A stretch of DNA of 64,000 nt, taken from the NCBI GenBank assembly GCA_963730785.1, contig CAVSTF010000016.1, positions 1 through 64,000 of the forward strand. Direction: 5' to 3'. A program made the translations under genes and the position numbers. Shown here piece by piece: positions 32,242 through 42,406 of this stretch. Below the pieces are notes generated by a model. It was not told where the DNA came from, searched no databases, and saw only the letters and a program-made list of their open reading frames with translations. Within the stretch, counting starts at the first letter, position 1; each line of letters opens with the position of its first letter. The stretch is from Bog-473 sp963730785. Lineage in GTDB: Bacteria; Actinomycetota; Acidimicrobiia; Acidimicrobiales; RAAP-2.

Positions 32242-34887
32242 TCAGCAGCTGGTGCTGAGCTTGACGGCCTGGCCAGCGCCGGCGAAGTTCGCTTCGTCAA
32301 TGGCCGTCGGCACGAAGATGCCCACGGGCAGCAGATCAAAGGCCAAGGGGTAGTACAGCACGCTGCCCACGGCGGGATTGCCCACATTGGCCAGCGGCAC
32401 CGTAATGGTGAAGGTGTGATTGCTGAACGAACCCGAGTCCGTGTGCAGGAGGGTTTGTTGCGTGGAATTCGATATCCCGTCCCCGTACACCACGGTCCCG
32501 GTCGGCAGGGATATCGGCGACGGCATGGGACCGGTCAGCGCCGTGGACGGGAGCTCAATCGGCGGATCGACCTCGGCGGTGGCGAAATAGGTGGTGCCGT
32601 TGTAGGTCCAGTCCATGATGAACGAGTAGCCGTCGAGGGCATCGATCGGTCCGGTGGTCGACAGTTGCGGCCCCGAGATGGTGACCACCAAGGCGGTGCC
32701 GGCCGAATTCAGGGCCAGGGTGGCCGAGGTGAGGTCCAGCGAGGCGTCATTGATGGCGGGCGGGAGGATCGACAGATACGGGTCGTAGGCATTGCCGGCC
32801 GGACTGGTCAGATTGGCGCTGCACACCAATTGGGGGAAGTACGACGGGTTGGACACCGCGGCCTTGGCATGGGTCGGCTGCAGGTTGGCATCCTTGTCGA
32901 CGTCACGAATGAAGTTCGCCACATCGAGCGCGCCCCACCCTGACGTGTAATCCCAACCGGGAGTGCTCTGCTCGTAGACGTTCCCGATGGGAAGTTCACT
33001 CGAGGTGATGTCGTAGAAGTCCTTGGCCGCATGGCCCAAGAGACCCTTGCCGACGTCGTAGAAGGTCTCGTTGGCGAAGCCCAAGCCGCCGTACACACCC
33101 TTGGCGGTAGCCGGGGCGGCCGCCTGGATACGCGACCAGAGCCCGACGACGATCGGCGACGACAGGCTCGTCCCCCCGGCCGGGAACGGCTCCATGTCGA
33201 TGTTGGTCAGGTAGGAGTTGGACCCTTCAAGTTCGCTGTCCACCAACCCGGTGCCGGACATGGCCGCCACATCGGGCACGCCACGACAGGTGACACCCAA
33301 CGGAATGGCGGTGCCGGTCGCGGTCTGGAGTTGCGTGCACGGTTTGTTGATGGCACCGACCCCGTCTTGGTACGTCGGCTCGGGCACGTTGGAGGCGGGA
33401 CCCCCACCGGTGAAGGCCCAGGCCTGCTCGCTCTGGCGGACGGCGGCCGGCGACCTGGCTCGGTGCTGGGCTGGCCGACCGCCGCCGCGTTGGTGGTGCC
33501 GTTGGTGGTGACCACCGTGCCGCCCACGCAGACCGAGTAGTCACTCACGCAGGGGTAGCCCTGATCGAGCGGGAGCGGCTGCGGCAAAATCCCGTTGCCG
33601 GCCTCAATGACCGGCAGGATCACCAGGGGGCACGAGCCCGCCGTGTCACCGGCCGAGCTGAACAGCGTGCGGCCCTCGAGGACGGCCTGCTCCAACGAGG
33701 CGTCAGCCAGGATCTGCATCTGGTTGCCGATGGAGACACCGACCGGGAGGCTGCTCAGCGGCAGATGGAGGCTCGATGTCGGATCCGCTTCACACTCACC
33801 GAAACTGGCGTCCATCTGCTTCGGCCCGTTGGGGTCGTTGGCCCAGTCGGCGAACATGATGGCCGTGTCGGCATCGTTTTGGGTCGAGGCGAAATACATG
33901 TCGAGTTGCGACAGCTTGGGGGCGGCCCCGGAGACGGCCTGGGTGTCGAGATTCCACTCGTCGTCACCGAGGTAGTCGTTGTCACTGGGCACCGATGGCT
34001 TGGTGACTTGGTTTTCCTGGACCACCCGCACCGGCACGGCCGGCAGGCCCATGCGCTGCTCGTAGACCCGCAGGTCCTCCACCACGCCGTTGGGATTGCC
34101 GCCACCGAACATGCCGGCGGTCTCGCCCTGGCCCTCATCGGAGTTCGGCGCGTCATAGACGCCCCACAGGTCCTGGGGCACCAGCGTGCCCACGTAGCCG
34201 GCCGTGTCGGCGGTGGTGGCATGCAGCGCACTGGCGATGCTGGTCGTCGGGAGGTTGGCGCAGTTGCTGTTGCGTATACGAACGCTCAAGCGTGTTGAGA
34301 CCGACCACGTCGGTGATGGTCAGCGCCGACGGCACCTGCGGTTGGCTCTGGTTGGCCACGAATGAGTAGGTGCCGATTTTGTACTGGCCGAAGGTGGTGT
34401 GCAGCAGGGAGCCCAGCTGCGCCACCGTGCCTCTCACCGCCAACAGGTTCCCGGAGCCCGATACATAGGACGGCGTCAGTCCGGCCGAGTGCAACCACAC
34501 CTTGGTGGCGCTGACGGTGGCGGCGGGGATGCCGAACTCGGAGTTGAATTCCGTCGGCGTCAGAAACTGATGGTAGGAGGCGGAGCCCTTCTCATAGAGG
34601 TTCGCAAGGGTTGAGGACTCGGCCGAGGCGTTGGCGGTCCCCAGTCCGAAGTCGACGGTGAGGAGGGTGTTCGGGCTGGCCGGGCTGATCAGCGTGGCCT
34701 GGCTGAGGCCGGGCAACAGGTTGGCGGTGTGGACGAGGTTGGCCAGCAGGCTGGGCAACGAGAGCGATGCAAGCGACGGGAGCGACGGCGAGCTCGCCTG
34801 CGCCGGGCTGGATGACGCCGGGAACACCAGCGCCAACAGCGTCAACGGTGCCAACAGGGCGATGAGCCGCTGCCACGTCCTCCGCAT
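32242..34887 (-). CDS. Secreted S53 (sedolisin/kumamolisin-type) peptidase (two frameshifts)
   Basis: About 880 residues. The signal peptide MRRTWQRLIALLAPLTLLAL is followed by a pro-kumamolisin activation domain (LYEKGSASYHQFLTPTEFNS, LLAVRGTVAQLGSLLHTTFG). The catalytic domain carries DDEWNLDTQAVSGAAP (the Glu-x3-Asp pair), DASFGECEADP in the oxyanion region and AGGTSLSSPIVVG with the nucleophile Ser. Calcium-site-like features come next: KDFYDITSSELP and GWDYTSGWGALDV. A C-terminal beta-rich domain ends AGQAVKLSTSC. Sedolisins are acid-active serine-carboxyl peptidases. Frame changes lie near 34270 and 33440. ATG 34887 was chosen because the signal peptide begins there. Confidence 0.88.
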
Positions 34888-34974
34888 TACCGCACTCCTA
34901 TCTGGCCCCCGCCACTGGGGTGCCGTCACTATGGAAACGCTGCCGACCCGGGGGCATTGCGCCGATGTGCCGCC

Positions 34975-35499
34975 CTAGGAGGCGGTGCCGCAGGTCGTGC
35001 TTTCGTAATTCTCGAACACCGTGCCAACCGCCTGCATCTTCTTGGTGTCGACCAGGGCCTCGATAGCCTTCTCGTAGCCCGTCACGCTCGTCGATGTGTT
35101 GATGGCCTTCTCCTCGAGCGGGATCACCTTCAATGCGGCAGTACCGGCCCTCCGCACATTGGCCGGGGCCGAGGACAGCGCCTTGATGAAGTTTTTCTCC
35201 ACCGTCTTCTCCGATGAGAACTCGACCAGGAGCGCCCTCTTCGTGGCCTTCCAGTTGCCCGACTTCATGGCCTTGGTGAGTGCCTTCTCGGACTTCGTGT
35301 TGGTCGTCAATTGCTTGTGGTACAGCTTGCAGAAGGGGCCGTTCGGATTGGTCCCCTTGCTGGCCACCAACTGATGCACCGCTCGCTCGGCCGCCGACGC
35401 CGAGGCGGCGGGCAGCACCAGGGACGCCAGCATGGCCGCCGCCATGGCCGCGCCGCCGAGAGCGACGCCTAGGCCCAGCCGGGCTCGATCGAAATACAT
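34975..35499 (-). CDS. Secreted protein of unknown function
   Basis: 174 residues, MYFDRARLGLGVALGGAAMA. A signal peptide (hydrophobic to about residue 35, then ASAAERAV) precedes a Lys-rich alpha-helical mature domain: KLYHKQLTTNTKSEKALTKA, MKSGNWKATKRALLVEFSSE and GYEKAIEALVDTKKMQAVGT. Two Cys residues (PFCKLY and STTCGTAS, near both ends of the mature part) could form a disulfide. No family recognised. It lies 88 bases upstream of the S53 peptidase on the same strand and may be co-expressed, but nothing shows that it acts with it. Confidence 0.8.
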   Translation of the reverse strand: MYFDRARLGLGVALGGAAMAAAMLASLVLPAASASAAERAVHQLVASKGTNPNGPFCKLYHKQLTTNTKSEKALTKAMKSGNWKATKRALLVEFSSEKTVEKNFIKALSSAPANVRRAGTAALKVIPLEEKAINTSTSVTGYEKAIEALVDTKKMQAVGTVFENYESTTCGTAS

Positions 35500-35611
35500 C
35501 TGTGAGGCCTCCGAACAGGGGTGTCGCGTCGCTGATCACTCACAGCGCGAGCCCAGAACCATATCTGGGGCTCAAATCGTCACACAAAACTCTGCCTGAA
35601 ATCGGTCGCCC

Positions 35612-36989
35612 TCAGCCGTTGGTCGTCAGCAACGGGAGTACCGAATTTGAGGCCGGTGAGGTTTCGGTGGCGGCGTCGCCCAGTGGCGTGCCCGGCGTCG
35701 CGGTGGCGTCGGTGCAGGCCCGATCCTGCTGCCACGCGGCGAGGGCCGAAGCCGCCGCCGTTCCGGTCAGTGGCTGGGGCAGATCATCCACGATGACCGC
35801 CGGCCGCCAGGTGGCGTCATCAATATGGCGCCCGGTCACCGTGATCACCAAGGCGCCGCTGGCGTTCTCGGGCGGCGAGTTGTTGTAGAAGGCGAAATTG
35901 CCCAGCCCGTAGTCGACGAAGGCGGTGCCGAGATACCCCGCACCCAGCAACACATGGGCATGGGTGCCGACGATGATGTCGGCGCCGGCCTTGACGAGCA
36001 CGTTGGCCAGTGGCTCCTGGAGCGGATTTGGGCAGTCATCGAGCTCGGTGCCCCAGTGGAGATAGACGACCACGGTGTCGGCTTGCTTCCGGGCCGCTTC
36101 CACCGCCGCCACCAGGTCGCTGACGTCGTAGGCCGAGGCCAGTCCGGGTTGGGTGGTGGTGGCGGTCCAGGTCGACTGCAGGCCGGTATCGATGACCTGG
36201 GTGGCGGCAATGAAGGCGATCCGCTGCCCGTTGACAGTCCGGTAATAGGGCGCAAAGGCCTGCGCTGCGTTCTGGCCGATCCCGAGGATCGGGAAGCTGG
36301 TCTGCTGTTGCTTGGCCGCCAACGCCATCTGGAGGCCGGCCGGCCCGCAGTCTTCACCGTGATTATTGGCTTCGGTGATCAGCGAGATGCCGGCCCCCTG
36401 GAACGCAGTGATGGCGGTCGGCGGGGCATAAAAGACGTATTGCTTGTCCTGGGGTTCCGGACAGATCCCATTGGTCAGGGCCGATTCGAAGTTGGTCATT
36501 TTGATGTCGGCCCCGCTGAAGAGTTCGGGCACCGTGGGCCCAAGTGCGGTGGCGGGGTCATCGGCCAGGCGATCGCCCAGGGTGGTGCCGGCCGGGAAAT
36601 GGACGTCACCGCCGAAGGCCAGCGTCACCGGTTTGCCATCCCCCTCCCAGTCGCTGCTGAGCCGCGAGAGTTTTGGCTTTGGCGTGGGCTGGACCGAGGG
36701 GTGGTGGCTGGCGTGCCGAGTGGTGTCCCCGACCTCCCTTGGCCAGCGTTCCCGGGGTGCCGAAGAGGATCGCGGCGCCGAAGGCGAGGAGCAACACCCC
36801 AGTAGCGATCACGCGACGGATCCACTTGTGTCGGGTTCCCGAGGGGCGTCGAGTGGGAGGTCGAGGGGGGCGACGATGGGTGTTCGGTCCGCGAAGCGTT
36901 GGCGGTGTTGCGTCGGCCCGATCGTCGAGCGCGGCGGGAAATGTGGTGACATCGACTCGGGTCAAAAGGTCGGTCGGCGTGGGCAACAA
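35612..36989 (-). CDS. CapA-like (PGA_cap) metallophosphatase-fold protein with N-terminal anchor (one frameshift)
   Basis: About 455 residues. A cytoplasmic Pro/Arg-rich head and a membrane helix (RRVIATGVLLLAFGAAILFG) are followed, after a frame change near 36680, by the CapA fold: VTLAFGGDVHFPAGTTLGDR, IKMTNFESALTNG, ISLITEANNHGEDCGPAGLQ, VVVYLHWGTELDDCPNPLQE and ADIIVGTHAHVLLGAGYLGT with the metal-binding GTHAH, then FVDYGLGNFAFYNNSP. CapA/PgsA proteins serve in polyglutamate or capsule export; single copies outside a cap operon are common and of unknown role. A reading from the Met at 36628 would lose the anchor. Confidence 0.83.
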
Positions 36990-37100
36990 ACTACGCGAAG
37001 GGTCGTGATTGGCCCGTGAGGGTGCAAGAAACAGTTAAAAATCCATAATTTCGATCGTTTCAATGTGCATGGCGGTGTCGTATTCGGCCACAATGTGCGC
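36990..37100. promoter_or_regulatory. Divergent promoter region of CapA-like and HU genes
   Basis: The stretch 37029-37062 (AAACAGTTAAAAATCCATAA and following bases) is much richer in A/T than the surroundings and lies 40-70 bases before the HU start. CATAAT at 37044-37049 could be a -10 element, but no -35 hexamer stands at the usual spacing, so the exact promoter is not assigned. Confidence 0.35.
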
Positions 37101-37646
37101 ATGAATAAGAGAGAACTCGCAAAAGCAGTTGCTGTACAGGCCGACGTTGAGCTGAAGACGGTCACCGCCGTCCTCGAAGGTTTCACCGATGTGGTGACGA
37201 CCGTCGTGTCCAAGGGGGAGCCAATCTCCATCCCTGGATTCGCCAAGTTCGTGAAGGTCAACCGCGCCGCGCGCATGGGACGTAACCCCGCCACGGGCGA
37301 GACCATCCGTATCAAGGCATCGAAGAAGGCCCGCATCACGCCGGTCAAGGCATTCAAGGACGCCGTGCTGGCCCCAGCCCTGGCGCCCAAGTTGAAGCCC
37401 GGCGTGTTCCCGACCAACGACGCTGCCGTCGCTGCCGCTGGCAAGAGCGCTGCCGCCACCCCGGCCAAGGCTCCCGCCAAGGCGCCGGTGAAGAAGGCTC
37501 CGGTCAAGAAGACCGTGGCTCGCAAGGCTCCGGTCAAGCGGGTTGCCGCCAAGAAGGCCCCCGTGAAGAAGACCGTGGCTCGCAAGGCTCCGGCCAAGAA
37601 GGTCGTCGCCAAGAAGGCTCCGGCCAAGAAGGCCGTCAAGCGATAA
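37101..37646 (+). CDS. hupB: HU-type nucleoid protein with Lys/Ala/Pro-rich tail (HupB-like)
   Basis: 181 residues. Residues 1-90 are a standard HU fold: MNKRELAKAVAVQADVELKT, ISIPGFAKFVKVNRAARMGR, and NPATGETIRIKASKKARITP, which holds the DNA-intercalating arm (RNPATGE). From about residue 120 a basic tail repeats units such as KKAPVKKTVARKAPVK, like the mycobacterial HupB/Hlp tail that binds and compacts DNA. ATG 37101 is chosen since the fold begins there; an in-frame GTG at 37065 adds 12 residues. It is divergent from the CapA-like gene with an A/T-rich promoter region between. Probably highly expressed. Confidence 0.93.
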   Translation: MNKRELAKAVAVQADVELKTVTAVLEGFTDVVTTVVSKGEPISIPGFAKFVKVNRAARMGRNPATGETIRIKASKKARITPVKAFKDAVLAPALAPKLKPGVFPTNDAAVAAAGKSAAATPAKAPAKAPVKKAPVKKTVARKAPVKRVAAKKAPVKKTVARKAPAKKVVAKKAPAKKAVKR

Positions 37647-37691
37647 CAACGAGTGGTTGGCCCCCGTCACTCGGGCGGGGCGCCATTCACC

Positions 37692-37919
37692 ATGTCGGCC
37701 CGCGCTGATCGGGAGCTCACCGAGCCCCATCCGTCACGCCTGTCGATTGACCACCCCCTGTACGCCGAGGTGCTGGCCGCGCATGCGGCCGCCCTCGAGC
37801 GGGGTGCGGCTTTCTACGTCGATCCCTCGTCGGGGCTCTCCGTGCTGACCGCCGGGTACCTGGCTGCCCGCGGGTCGTGCTGTGACGCCGGCTGTCGGCA
37901 CTGTCCGTACCTGCAGTGA
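37692..37919 (+). CDS. DUF5522 small Cys-rich protein
   Basis: 75 residues, MSARADRELTEPHPSRLSID. The body is HPLYAEVLAAHAAALERGAA, and the C-terminus LAARGSCCDAGCRHCPYLQ has the CC-x3-CxxCPY motif of DUF5522, which suggests a metal or Fe-S ligand set of three or four Cys. Function unknown. It lies 45 bases downstream of hupB on the same strand. An in-frame start at 37653 would add 13 residues without conservation. Confidence 0.8.
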   Translation: MSARADRELTEPHPSRLSIDHPLYAEVLAAHAAALERGAAFYVDPSSGLSVLTAGYLAARGSCCDAGCRHCPYLQ

Positions 37920-38018
37920 ACGGTCTGCCTGAGGTGGCCGATGGTCCCGCCTTATGCTTCCGGCGCAGGCGGGGCCGCTCTGGCGGCTCACGGTAGGGGG
38001 ACTGGGAATGGTGAACAG

Positions 38019-38634
38019 ATGAGCGACACATCACAGGGTCAAGGCTGGTGGTTGGCCTCGGATGGGCGGTGGTATCCACCGGAGCAGTGGACCGGACCTC
38101 CGTCGGAGGCGCCGCTGGGGCCGCCGACGACTCAGGCACCGTCATCTCAGGTACCGTCGACTCAGGCGCCTGAAGTTCCGCCGACACCGCAAGCGGCTAC
38201 AGCGGCCCCCTCGGGTGCACCGCCGTATCCGAGCTACCCCAGCAATCCCGCTTCGTCGGGCTATCCCACTTACGGAACCCCCACCTACGGAGCCCTCCTA
38301 CGGAACCCCGTCGTACGTGGCGGCGCCCTACTGGCAACAAGGCGCTCCCCCGCCCAGCACCAATGGGTTCGCCATCGCCTCGCTGGTGTGCTCGTGCGCC
38401 GGGCCTTTCTTCCTCGGCATCGGTTGCATTCTCGGGATCGTCTTCGGGTTCGTGGCGCGCAGCCAAATCCGCCAATCCAACGGCTCCCAGACCGGCGGCG
38501 GTCTGGCGCTGGCCGGCATCATCGTGGGCTTTTCGCTCATTGCGTTGTTCGTGTTGATCGTCGTTTTGATTGTCGTCTTCGCCAACAACGTCACTGATTG
38601 CAACAGCTCGTTCAACTCGTGCAGTGTGAACTGA
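38019..38634 (+). CDS. Pro/Tyr-rich DUF4190-type membrane protein (one frameshift)
   Basis: About 204 residues. The N-terminus MSDTSQGQGWWLASDGRWYP carries the 'WW.ASDGRWYPPE' element seen in many actinobacterial membrane proteins (DUF2510-like). A low-complexity P/S/T/Y linker (GYPTYGTPTYG) follows, then two membrane helices of DUF4190 type: GFAIASLVCSCAGPFFLGIG and GLALAGIIVGFSLIALFVLI. The break near 38292, in GGAGCCCTCC, is repaired by removing one C so that the YG-x-P/S-YGTPS repeat continues. Function unknown; such proteins are often placed in cell-envelope or septation contexts, which I cannot confirm. Confidence 0.78.
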
Positions 38635-38688
38635 CCAGGCGCTGCACGCAGGCGGTCAGACTCGATACTGGAATCAGGGGGGCGTGAC

Positions 38689-39917
38689 ATGCAGGGATTG
38701 CTCTACGGCGTGCGACCAGAGAAATGGGAAGCGCCCGACAAGGAGAACAAATTGCTCCGGGGTCTGGCCCGAGTGCCCATGGCCTTACTGGACCTCGAGC
38801 AACCCCGACCCCAGCGCGAGGGATGGGTGATGGCCAAGACTCGGCTCACCGGCATCTGCGGGTCGGATGCCAAGCAGGTCTTCGGCGACTTCGGTGACGT
38901 CTTCACCGACAGCCCACTCAATGGGTTCTTCACCATGCCCACCGTGTTGGGTCACGAGGTGGTGGCCGAGGTGGCCGAAATCGGCTCGGGCGTGCAGGGA
39001 CTCGAGCCGGGCCAGCGGGTCGTCCTGAATCCGTGGCTCTCCTGTCTCCCCCGTGGCATCTCCCCCATCTGTGGCGCTTGCCAAGATGGCGACTACAGCC
39101 TGTGTTGGCACTTCGCCCAGGGCCCTTGGCGGCGGGTATCCACACCGGCACCTCCAAGGACGCACCCGGCGGCTTCGCCGAGTACCTGCCGGCCCACCAG
39201 TCGATGCTCTTCCCCATTCCCGACGGCATCAGTGACGAAGAGGCGGTGTTGGCCGACCCGTTCGCCGTCTCACTGCACTCGGTGACCCGCAATCCACCCC
39301 CGCCCGGCGGCAAGGTGCTCGTCTACGGCGGTGGCGCCTTGGGGACCACGGCCACCGCCATCCTCCGCGCCCTCCACCCCGATGTGGAGATCATGGTGGT
39401 GGCCCGCTTCGAGTCCCAAGCCAAGCTGGCCCGCCAGATGGGCGCCACGGTGGTCGCCCCCTTCCCGGTCGAACAGCTGCTGGAGGAAGCAGCGGCCTGG
39501 TCCGGTGGCGTGTTGCAGCGAGTCGAGGGCGCACTGCCCATGGCCCATCCCGGCGGCTTCGACGTGGTCTACGACACGGTGGGCACGGCCCAAACCGCCG
39601 AGGTCGGCGTCCGCCTGCTCAAGGCGAGAGGCACCATGGTCAAGAGCGGCGTGCACGCACCCGAGCGATGGGAGTGGTCGCCGCTCTACTTCAAGGAGAT
39701 CTCCTGGGTCGGTTCAAACGCCTTCGGGGTCGAGGAGGTCGACGGCGTCCGCCTGCACGGAATAGAGCACTACCTGCGCCTGGTGGCCGACGGGCGAATC
39801 GATCTGACCGGGATGCTGACCCACACCTTCCGACTCGAGCAGTGGCGGGAGGCCTTCTCTGTGCTGGCCACCCAGGAGCAAAGTGGTGCCCTCAAGGTGG
39901 CGTTCGACTTCCGTTAG
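38689..39917 (+). CDS. Zinc-dependent alcohol dehydrogenase (MDR family), frameshifted
   Basis: About 410 residues, MQGLLYGVRPEKWEAPDKEN. Catalytic-zinc region: TRLTGICGSDAKQVFG and VLGHEVVAEVAEIGSGVQGL (GHE). The structural-zinc region is CLPRGISPICGACQDGDYSL with Cys ligands. The nucleotide-binding domain, after a frame change near 39125 (GGCCCTTGGCGG), reads GGFAEYLPAHQSMLFPIPDG, GKVLVYGGGALGTTATAILR and FDVVYDTVGTAQTAEVGVRL. Substrate unknown. ATG 38689 follows GGGGGGCG. Downstream, a diiron gene starts 115 bases away. Confidence 0.87.
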
Positions 39918-40032
39918 TCGGCCCAACCCCCAAACGGCGTACCCAGGGACACTTGACACCCGGGGTCAGAGGCGTAGCGTCATGGCGTGCCGCCTCAGGC
40001 GGTGCAGGCAGCGCCCGACCTAAGGGGGGTCC

Positions 40033-41109
40033 ATGACCATCAGCGACGACGTACGCGAGGTAGCTGGTTCGCCGGAGCCGAAGTGGGGCATTGAGTCCCC
40101 CGCCACCACGGTGTTCGACTTCAACTACACCGACGGTCGGGACCAGCTGTTGCGGCTCTACGACAAGGGCACCCGCCGGCAGTGGATCGGGAGCGATCGG
40201 CTGGACTGGTCGCTCGAGGTCGATCTCGAGAATCCCGTCGGTCTGCCCGACGACATCAACCCGCTCTTCGGCACCGTGTGGTGGGACAAGATGGACGACA
40301 AGCGCAAGGGCGAGGTGCGCCGTCACTTCGAAGCCTGGCGCTTCAGCCAGTTCATGCACGGCGAACAGGGGGCGCTCATCTGCACCGCCAAGATTGTGCA
40401 GACCGTGCCCGACATCGACTCCAAGTTCTACGCCTCCACCCAGGTCATCGACGAGGCCCGTCACGTCGAGGTCTACAGCCGCTACCTGCACGAGAAGGTG
40501 CAGATGGTCTATCCCCTCAACCCCAGCCTGCGAGCGCTACTGGACAACGTCATCTCCGACAGTCGCTGGGACATGACCTACCTGGGCATGCAGGTTCTCA
40601 TTGAGGGTCTGGCGCTGGCCGCCTTCGGCGTCATCCGCAACATGGCCGAGGAGCCGCTGGCCAAGTCGCTCAACGCCTACGTCATGCAGGACGAGGCCCG
40701 CCATGTCATGTTCGGTCGTCTCGCCTTGCGCGACTACTACCCGCAGCTGTCACAAGCCGAGCGCGATGAGCGGGAGGAGTTCTGCGTCGAGGCCTGCTAT
40801 CACATGCGCGACCGCTTCCTCGGTGAAGAGGTGTGGGAGCGCCTGGAGCTGCCGCCCGAAGTGGCGCCGTACGTGGAGAACAGCGAGACCCTCCGGGTGT
40901 TCCGCAGCTACCTGTTCATGCGGATCGTGCCCATCCTCAAGGACATCGGGCTGTGGGGCGACCGCATCCGGGCCGCCTTCGAAGACATGGGCGTGATGGC
41001 CTTTGCCGACACGGACATCGACGCCGAGATGGCCAGCGACGAAGCCGCCGCCGAGGAGTACGACCAGACCCGCATGGCCCACGTGAAAGCGGTGGCCGAC
41101 CTGGCCTGA
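40033..41109 (+). CDS. Ferritin-like diiron protein (R2-like fold)
   Basis: 358 residues, MTISDDVREVAGSPEPKWGI, preceded by AAGGGGGG. Four-helix-bundle metal ligands are visible as two Glu-xx-His pairs: FMHGEQGALICTAK (Glu), VIDEARHVEVYSRY (ExxH), VLIEGLALAAFGVI (Glu) and VMQDEARHVMFGRLALRDYY (ExxH). This is the ligand order of R2-like oxidases, acyl-ACP desaturases and AurF-type N-oxygenases. The Tyr-radical and partner-subunit signs of ribonucleotide reductase are not evident, so an oxygenase or fatty-acyl oxidase role is more likely (inference). The gene is intact and convergent with the SnoaL-like gene. Confidence 0.85.
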   Translation: MTISDDVREVAGSPEPKWGIESPATTVFDFNYTDGRDQLLRLYDKGTRRQWIGSDRLDWSLEVDLENPVGLPDDINPLFGTVWWDKMDDKRKGEVRRHFEAWRFSQFMHGEQGALICTAKIVQTVPDIDSKFYASTQVIDEARHVEVYSRYLHEKVQMVYPLNPSLRALLDNVISDSRWDMTYLGMQVLIEGLALAAFGVIRNMAEEPLAKSLNAYVMQDEARHVMFGRLALRDYYPQLSQAERDEREEFCVEACYHMRDRFLGEEVWERLELPPEVAPYVENSETLRVFRSYLFMRIVPILKDIGLWGDRIRAAFEDMGVMAFADTDIDAEMASDEAAAEEYDQTRMAHVKAVADLA

Positions 41110-41147
41110 GACAACCGACCAGACGGGGCCGTGAGCCGAGCAAGCCT

Positions 41148-41178
41148 GGGCCGGGCCGGCTACTTCTCGGCCAGGCCC
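41148..41178. terminator. GC-rich hairpin between convergent genes
   Basis: GGGCCGGGCCG (41148-41158) can pair with CGGCCAGGCCC (41168-41178), with one mismatch and a nine-base loop. It lies 38 bases after the diiron gene and overlaps the last codons of the convergent SnoaL-like gene, so it may stop transcription from both sides. Confidence 0.4.
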
Positions 41179-41542
41179 GCCATGATCTGCTGGGTGGGCT
41201 CGTTGGTATCGAGGTAGTCGCGCCACGAGGTGACCTTGCCGTCACCGTCGACGGCGATCACGGTGGCCCCTTGCATCACGATCGGGATGCCCGCCTTGCC
41301 CTCGACCGGGAAGGTCGCCGTACCGGTCCACTCGAACACCGCCCAGTCATCCCCGCCTCGGATGGAGTCCACCCGCTGGCGCCAGTCGGGGAAGATCTCG
41401 TCGGTATGGATCGCCACCTGCGCACGTCGGTGGTCCACGGCGTCACCGGATCGCAGAACTGCCCACCCTCAGCGAAGATGGCCTCGAACTCATCGGGGCC
41501 CTTCACCTGCTCGAAATGGGCCGCCCAGGCCGGCCAATCCAT
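41160..41542 (-). CDS. SnoaL/NTF2-like protein (one frameshift)
   Basis: About 127 residues. MDWPAWAAHFEQVKGPDEFE and AIFAEGGQFCDPVTPWTTDV in one frame continue, after a break near 41435, as AQVAIHTDEIFPDWRQRVDS, DDWAVFEWTGTATFPVEGK, IPIVMQGATVIAVDGDGKVT and SWRDYLDTNEPTQQIMAGLA. The layout (early helix with W, DP, then GxG-xx-DVxxxDGDGKIxxWRDYxD) is that of limonene-epoxide-hydrolase or SnoaL-like proteins. It starts at the end of the third YbjQ-type gene, and without the indel the two could read as one fused protein; I treat them as separate because ATG 41542 begins the fold. Reaction unknown. Confidence 0.72.
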
Positions 41543-42406
41543 GGCTGCGCTCACTCCCCGCCGCGGAGAGCTCTGCGCCTCGAACGCCACCACGCTGTCG
41601 TTCAACGGCAGGATCAGATCGGGTCGGACGTACTGGTGCGCCTCGGCCACCAGCTTCACCGTGGTGCCCCAGGCCGTGAAGCCCACGGCGTGCTTGGCGA
41701 AGTACATCGGCCCCTCGGTGACCCGGACGTTCACCACGCCCTCGCCATGGTCAGCCAGCGCCGAGCGCTGCATGCGCTCCATGGCCGACTCCCGAGCCGA
41801 GTACATCGCTTCAGTGAAGTTGGTGAGCTCGACGTTCTGGGTCGACTGGCGCATGGCGGTACCGGCGCTGCGCCGGGGGGCGTAGACAAAGCTGGCCCCG
41901 AAGGCGAGACCGACGGGCATCCAGCCGGCCGTCTTCAGCAGGGTGAAATCACGGGCCGACAGGTCCGACAAGAAGGCAGTCCCCTTGTGGGCGCCGCCAT
42001 TGATCGGACGCACCGCCGTACCCACCAGCTCGACGTCCACATGGTGCTGGCGCACTTCCACGTCGACCCGAACCCCGACCACGCCGAAGCCCTGCACCTT
42101 GTCGCACTCGGCCCGCAGTTGCTGGCTGGCCAGACGCACGGCGCCGTTGTGGGCATCCGAAGCCACGCCGATCTCGCCTTGGCCCCACTGCCAGACGCCG
42201 TAGGGAATGGAGACCACGCCGACGCCCACCACCAGATCCAGTGGTTCCCAGCCGGCGGCATGGAGCAGCAAACCCTCATCGACCGAGAGGTCCGAGGTGA
42301 TGCCGCGATCTTTCGATGGCGGCGGCAGGGTGGCCACCGATTGGGCCCCCCGGAGCATCTCGGCCCGCAGGTCGGCGCTGCTCGGGCCGGTGGAGGTGTT
42401 CGTCAT
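41540..42406 (-). CDS. Double YbjQ (DUF74)-type protein, third of three paralogues
   Basis: About 288 residues, MTNTSTGPSSADLRAEMLRG. Two tandem modules begin GITSDLSVDEGLLLHAAGWE and FLSDLSARDFTLLKTAGWMP. Each is followed by a helix with repeated Ala/Arg (second module: LTNFTEAMYSARESAMERMQ) and a terminal strand (VVNVRVTEG, TAWGTTVKLV). This matches the YbjQ/UPF0145 heavy-metal-binding-domain pattern of 'ARxxAxxRMxxxAxxxGAxGVVGVR'. The ligand and function of YbjQ proteins are unknown. The start overlaps the stop of the previous paralogue by four bases. The exact 3' end is unclear because of a likely indel just before the SnoaL-like gene. Confidence 0.75.

Noticed and set aside
34898..35539. 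Minus-strand 213-residue frame overlapping the secreted protein at 34975-35499
   Set aside because: It is a shadow frame; the overlapping frame has a clear signal peptide and normal composition.
41160..42406. A fusion of YbjQ-type and SnoaL-like domains
   Set aside because: The frame is continuous into the first part of the SnoaL-like domain but then breaks. A proper ATG at 41542 starts the SnoaL fold and a TGA lies just upstream in the next frame, so two genes with an indel between are more likely.
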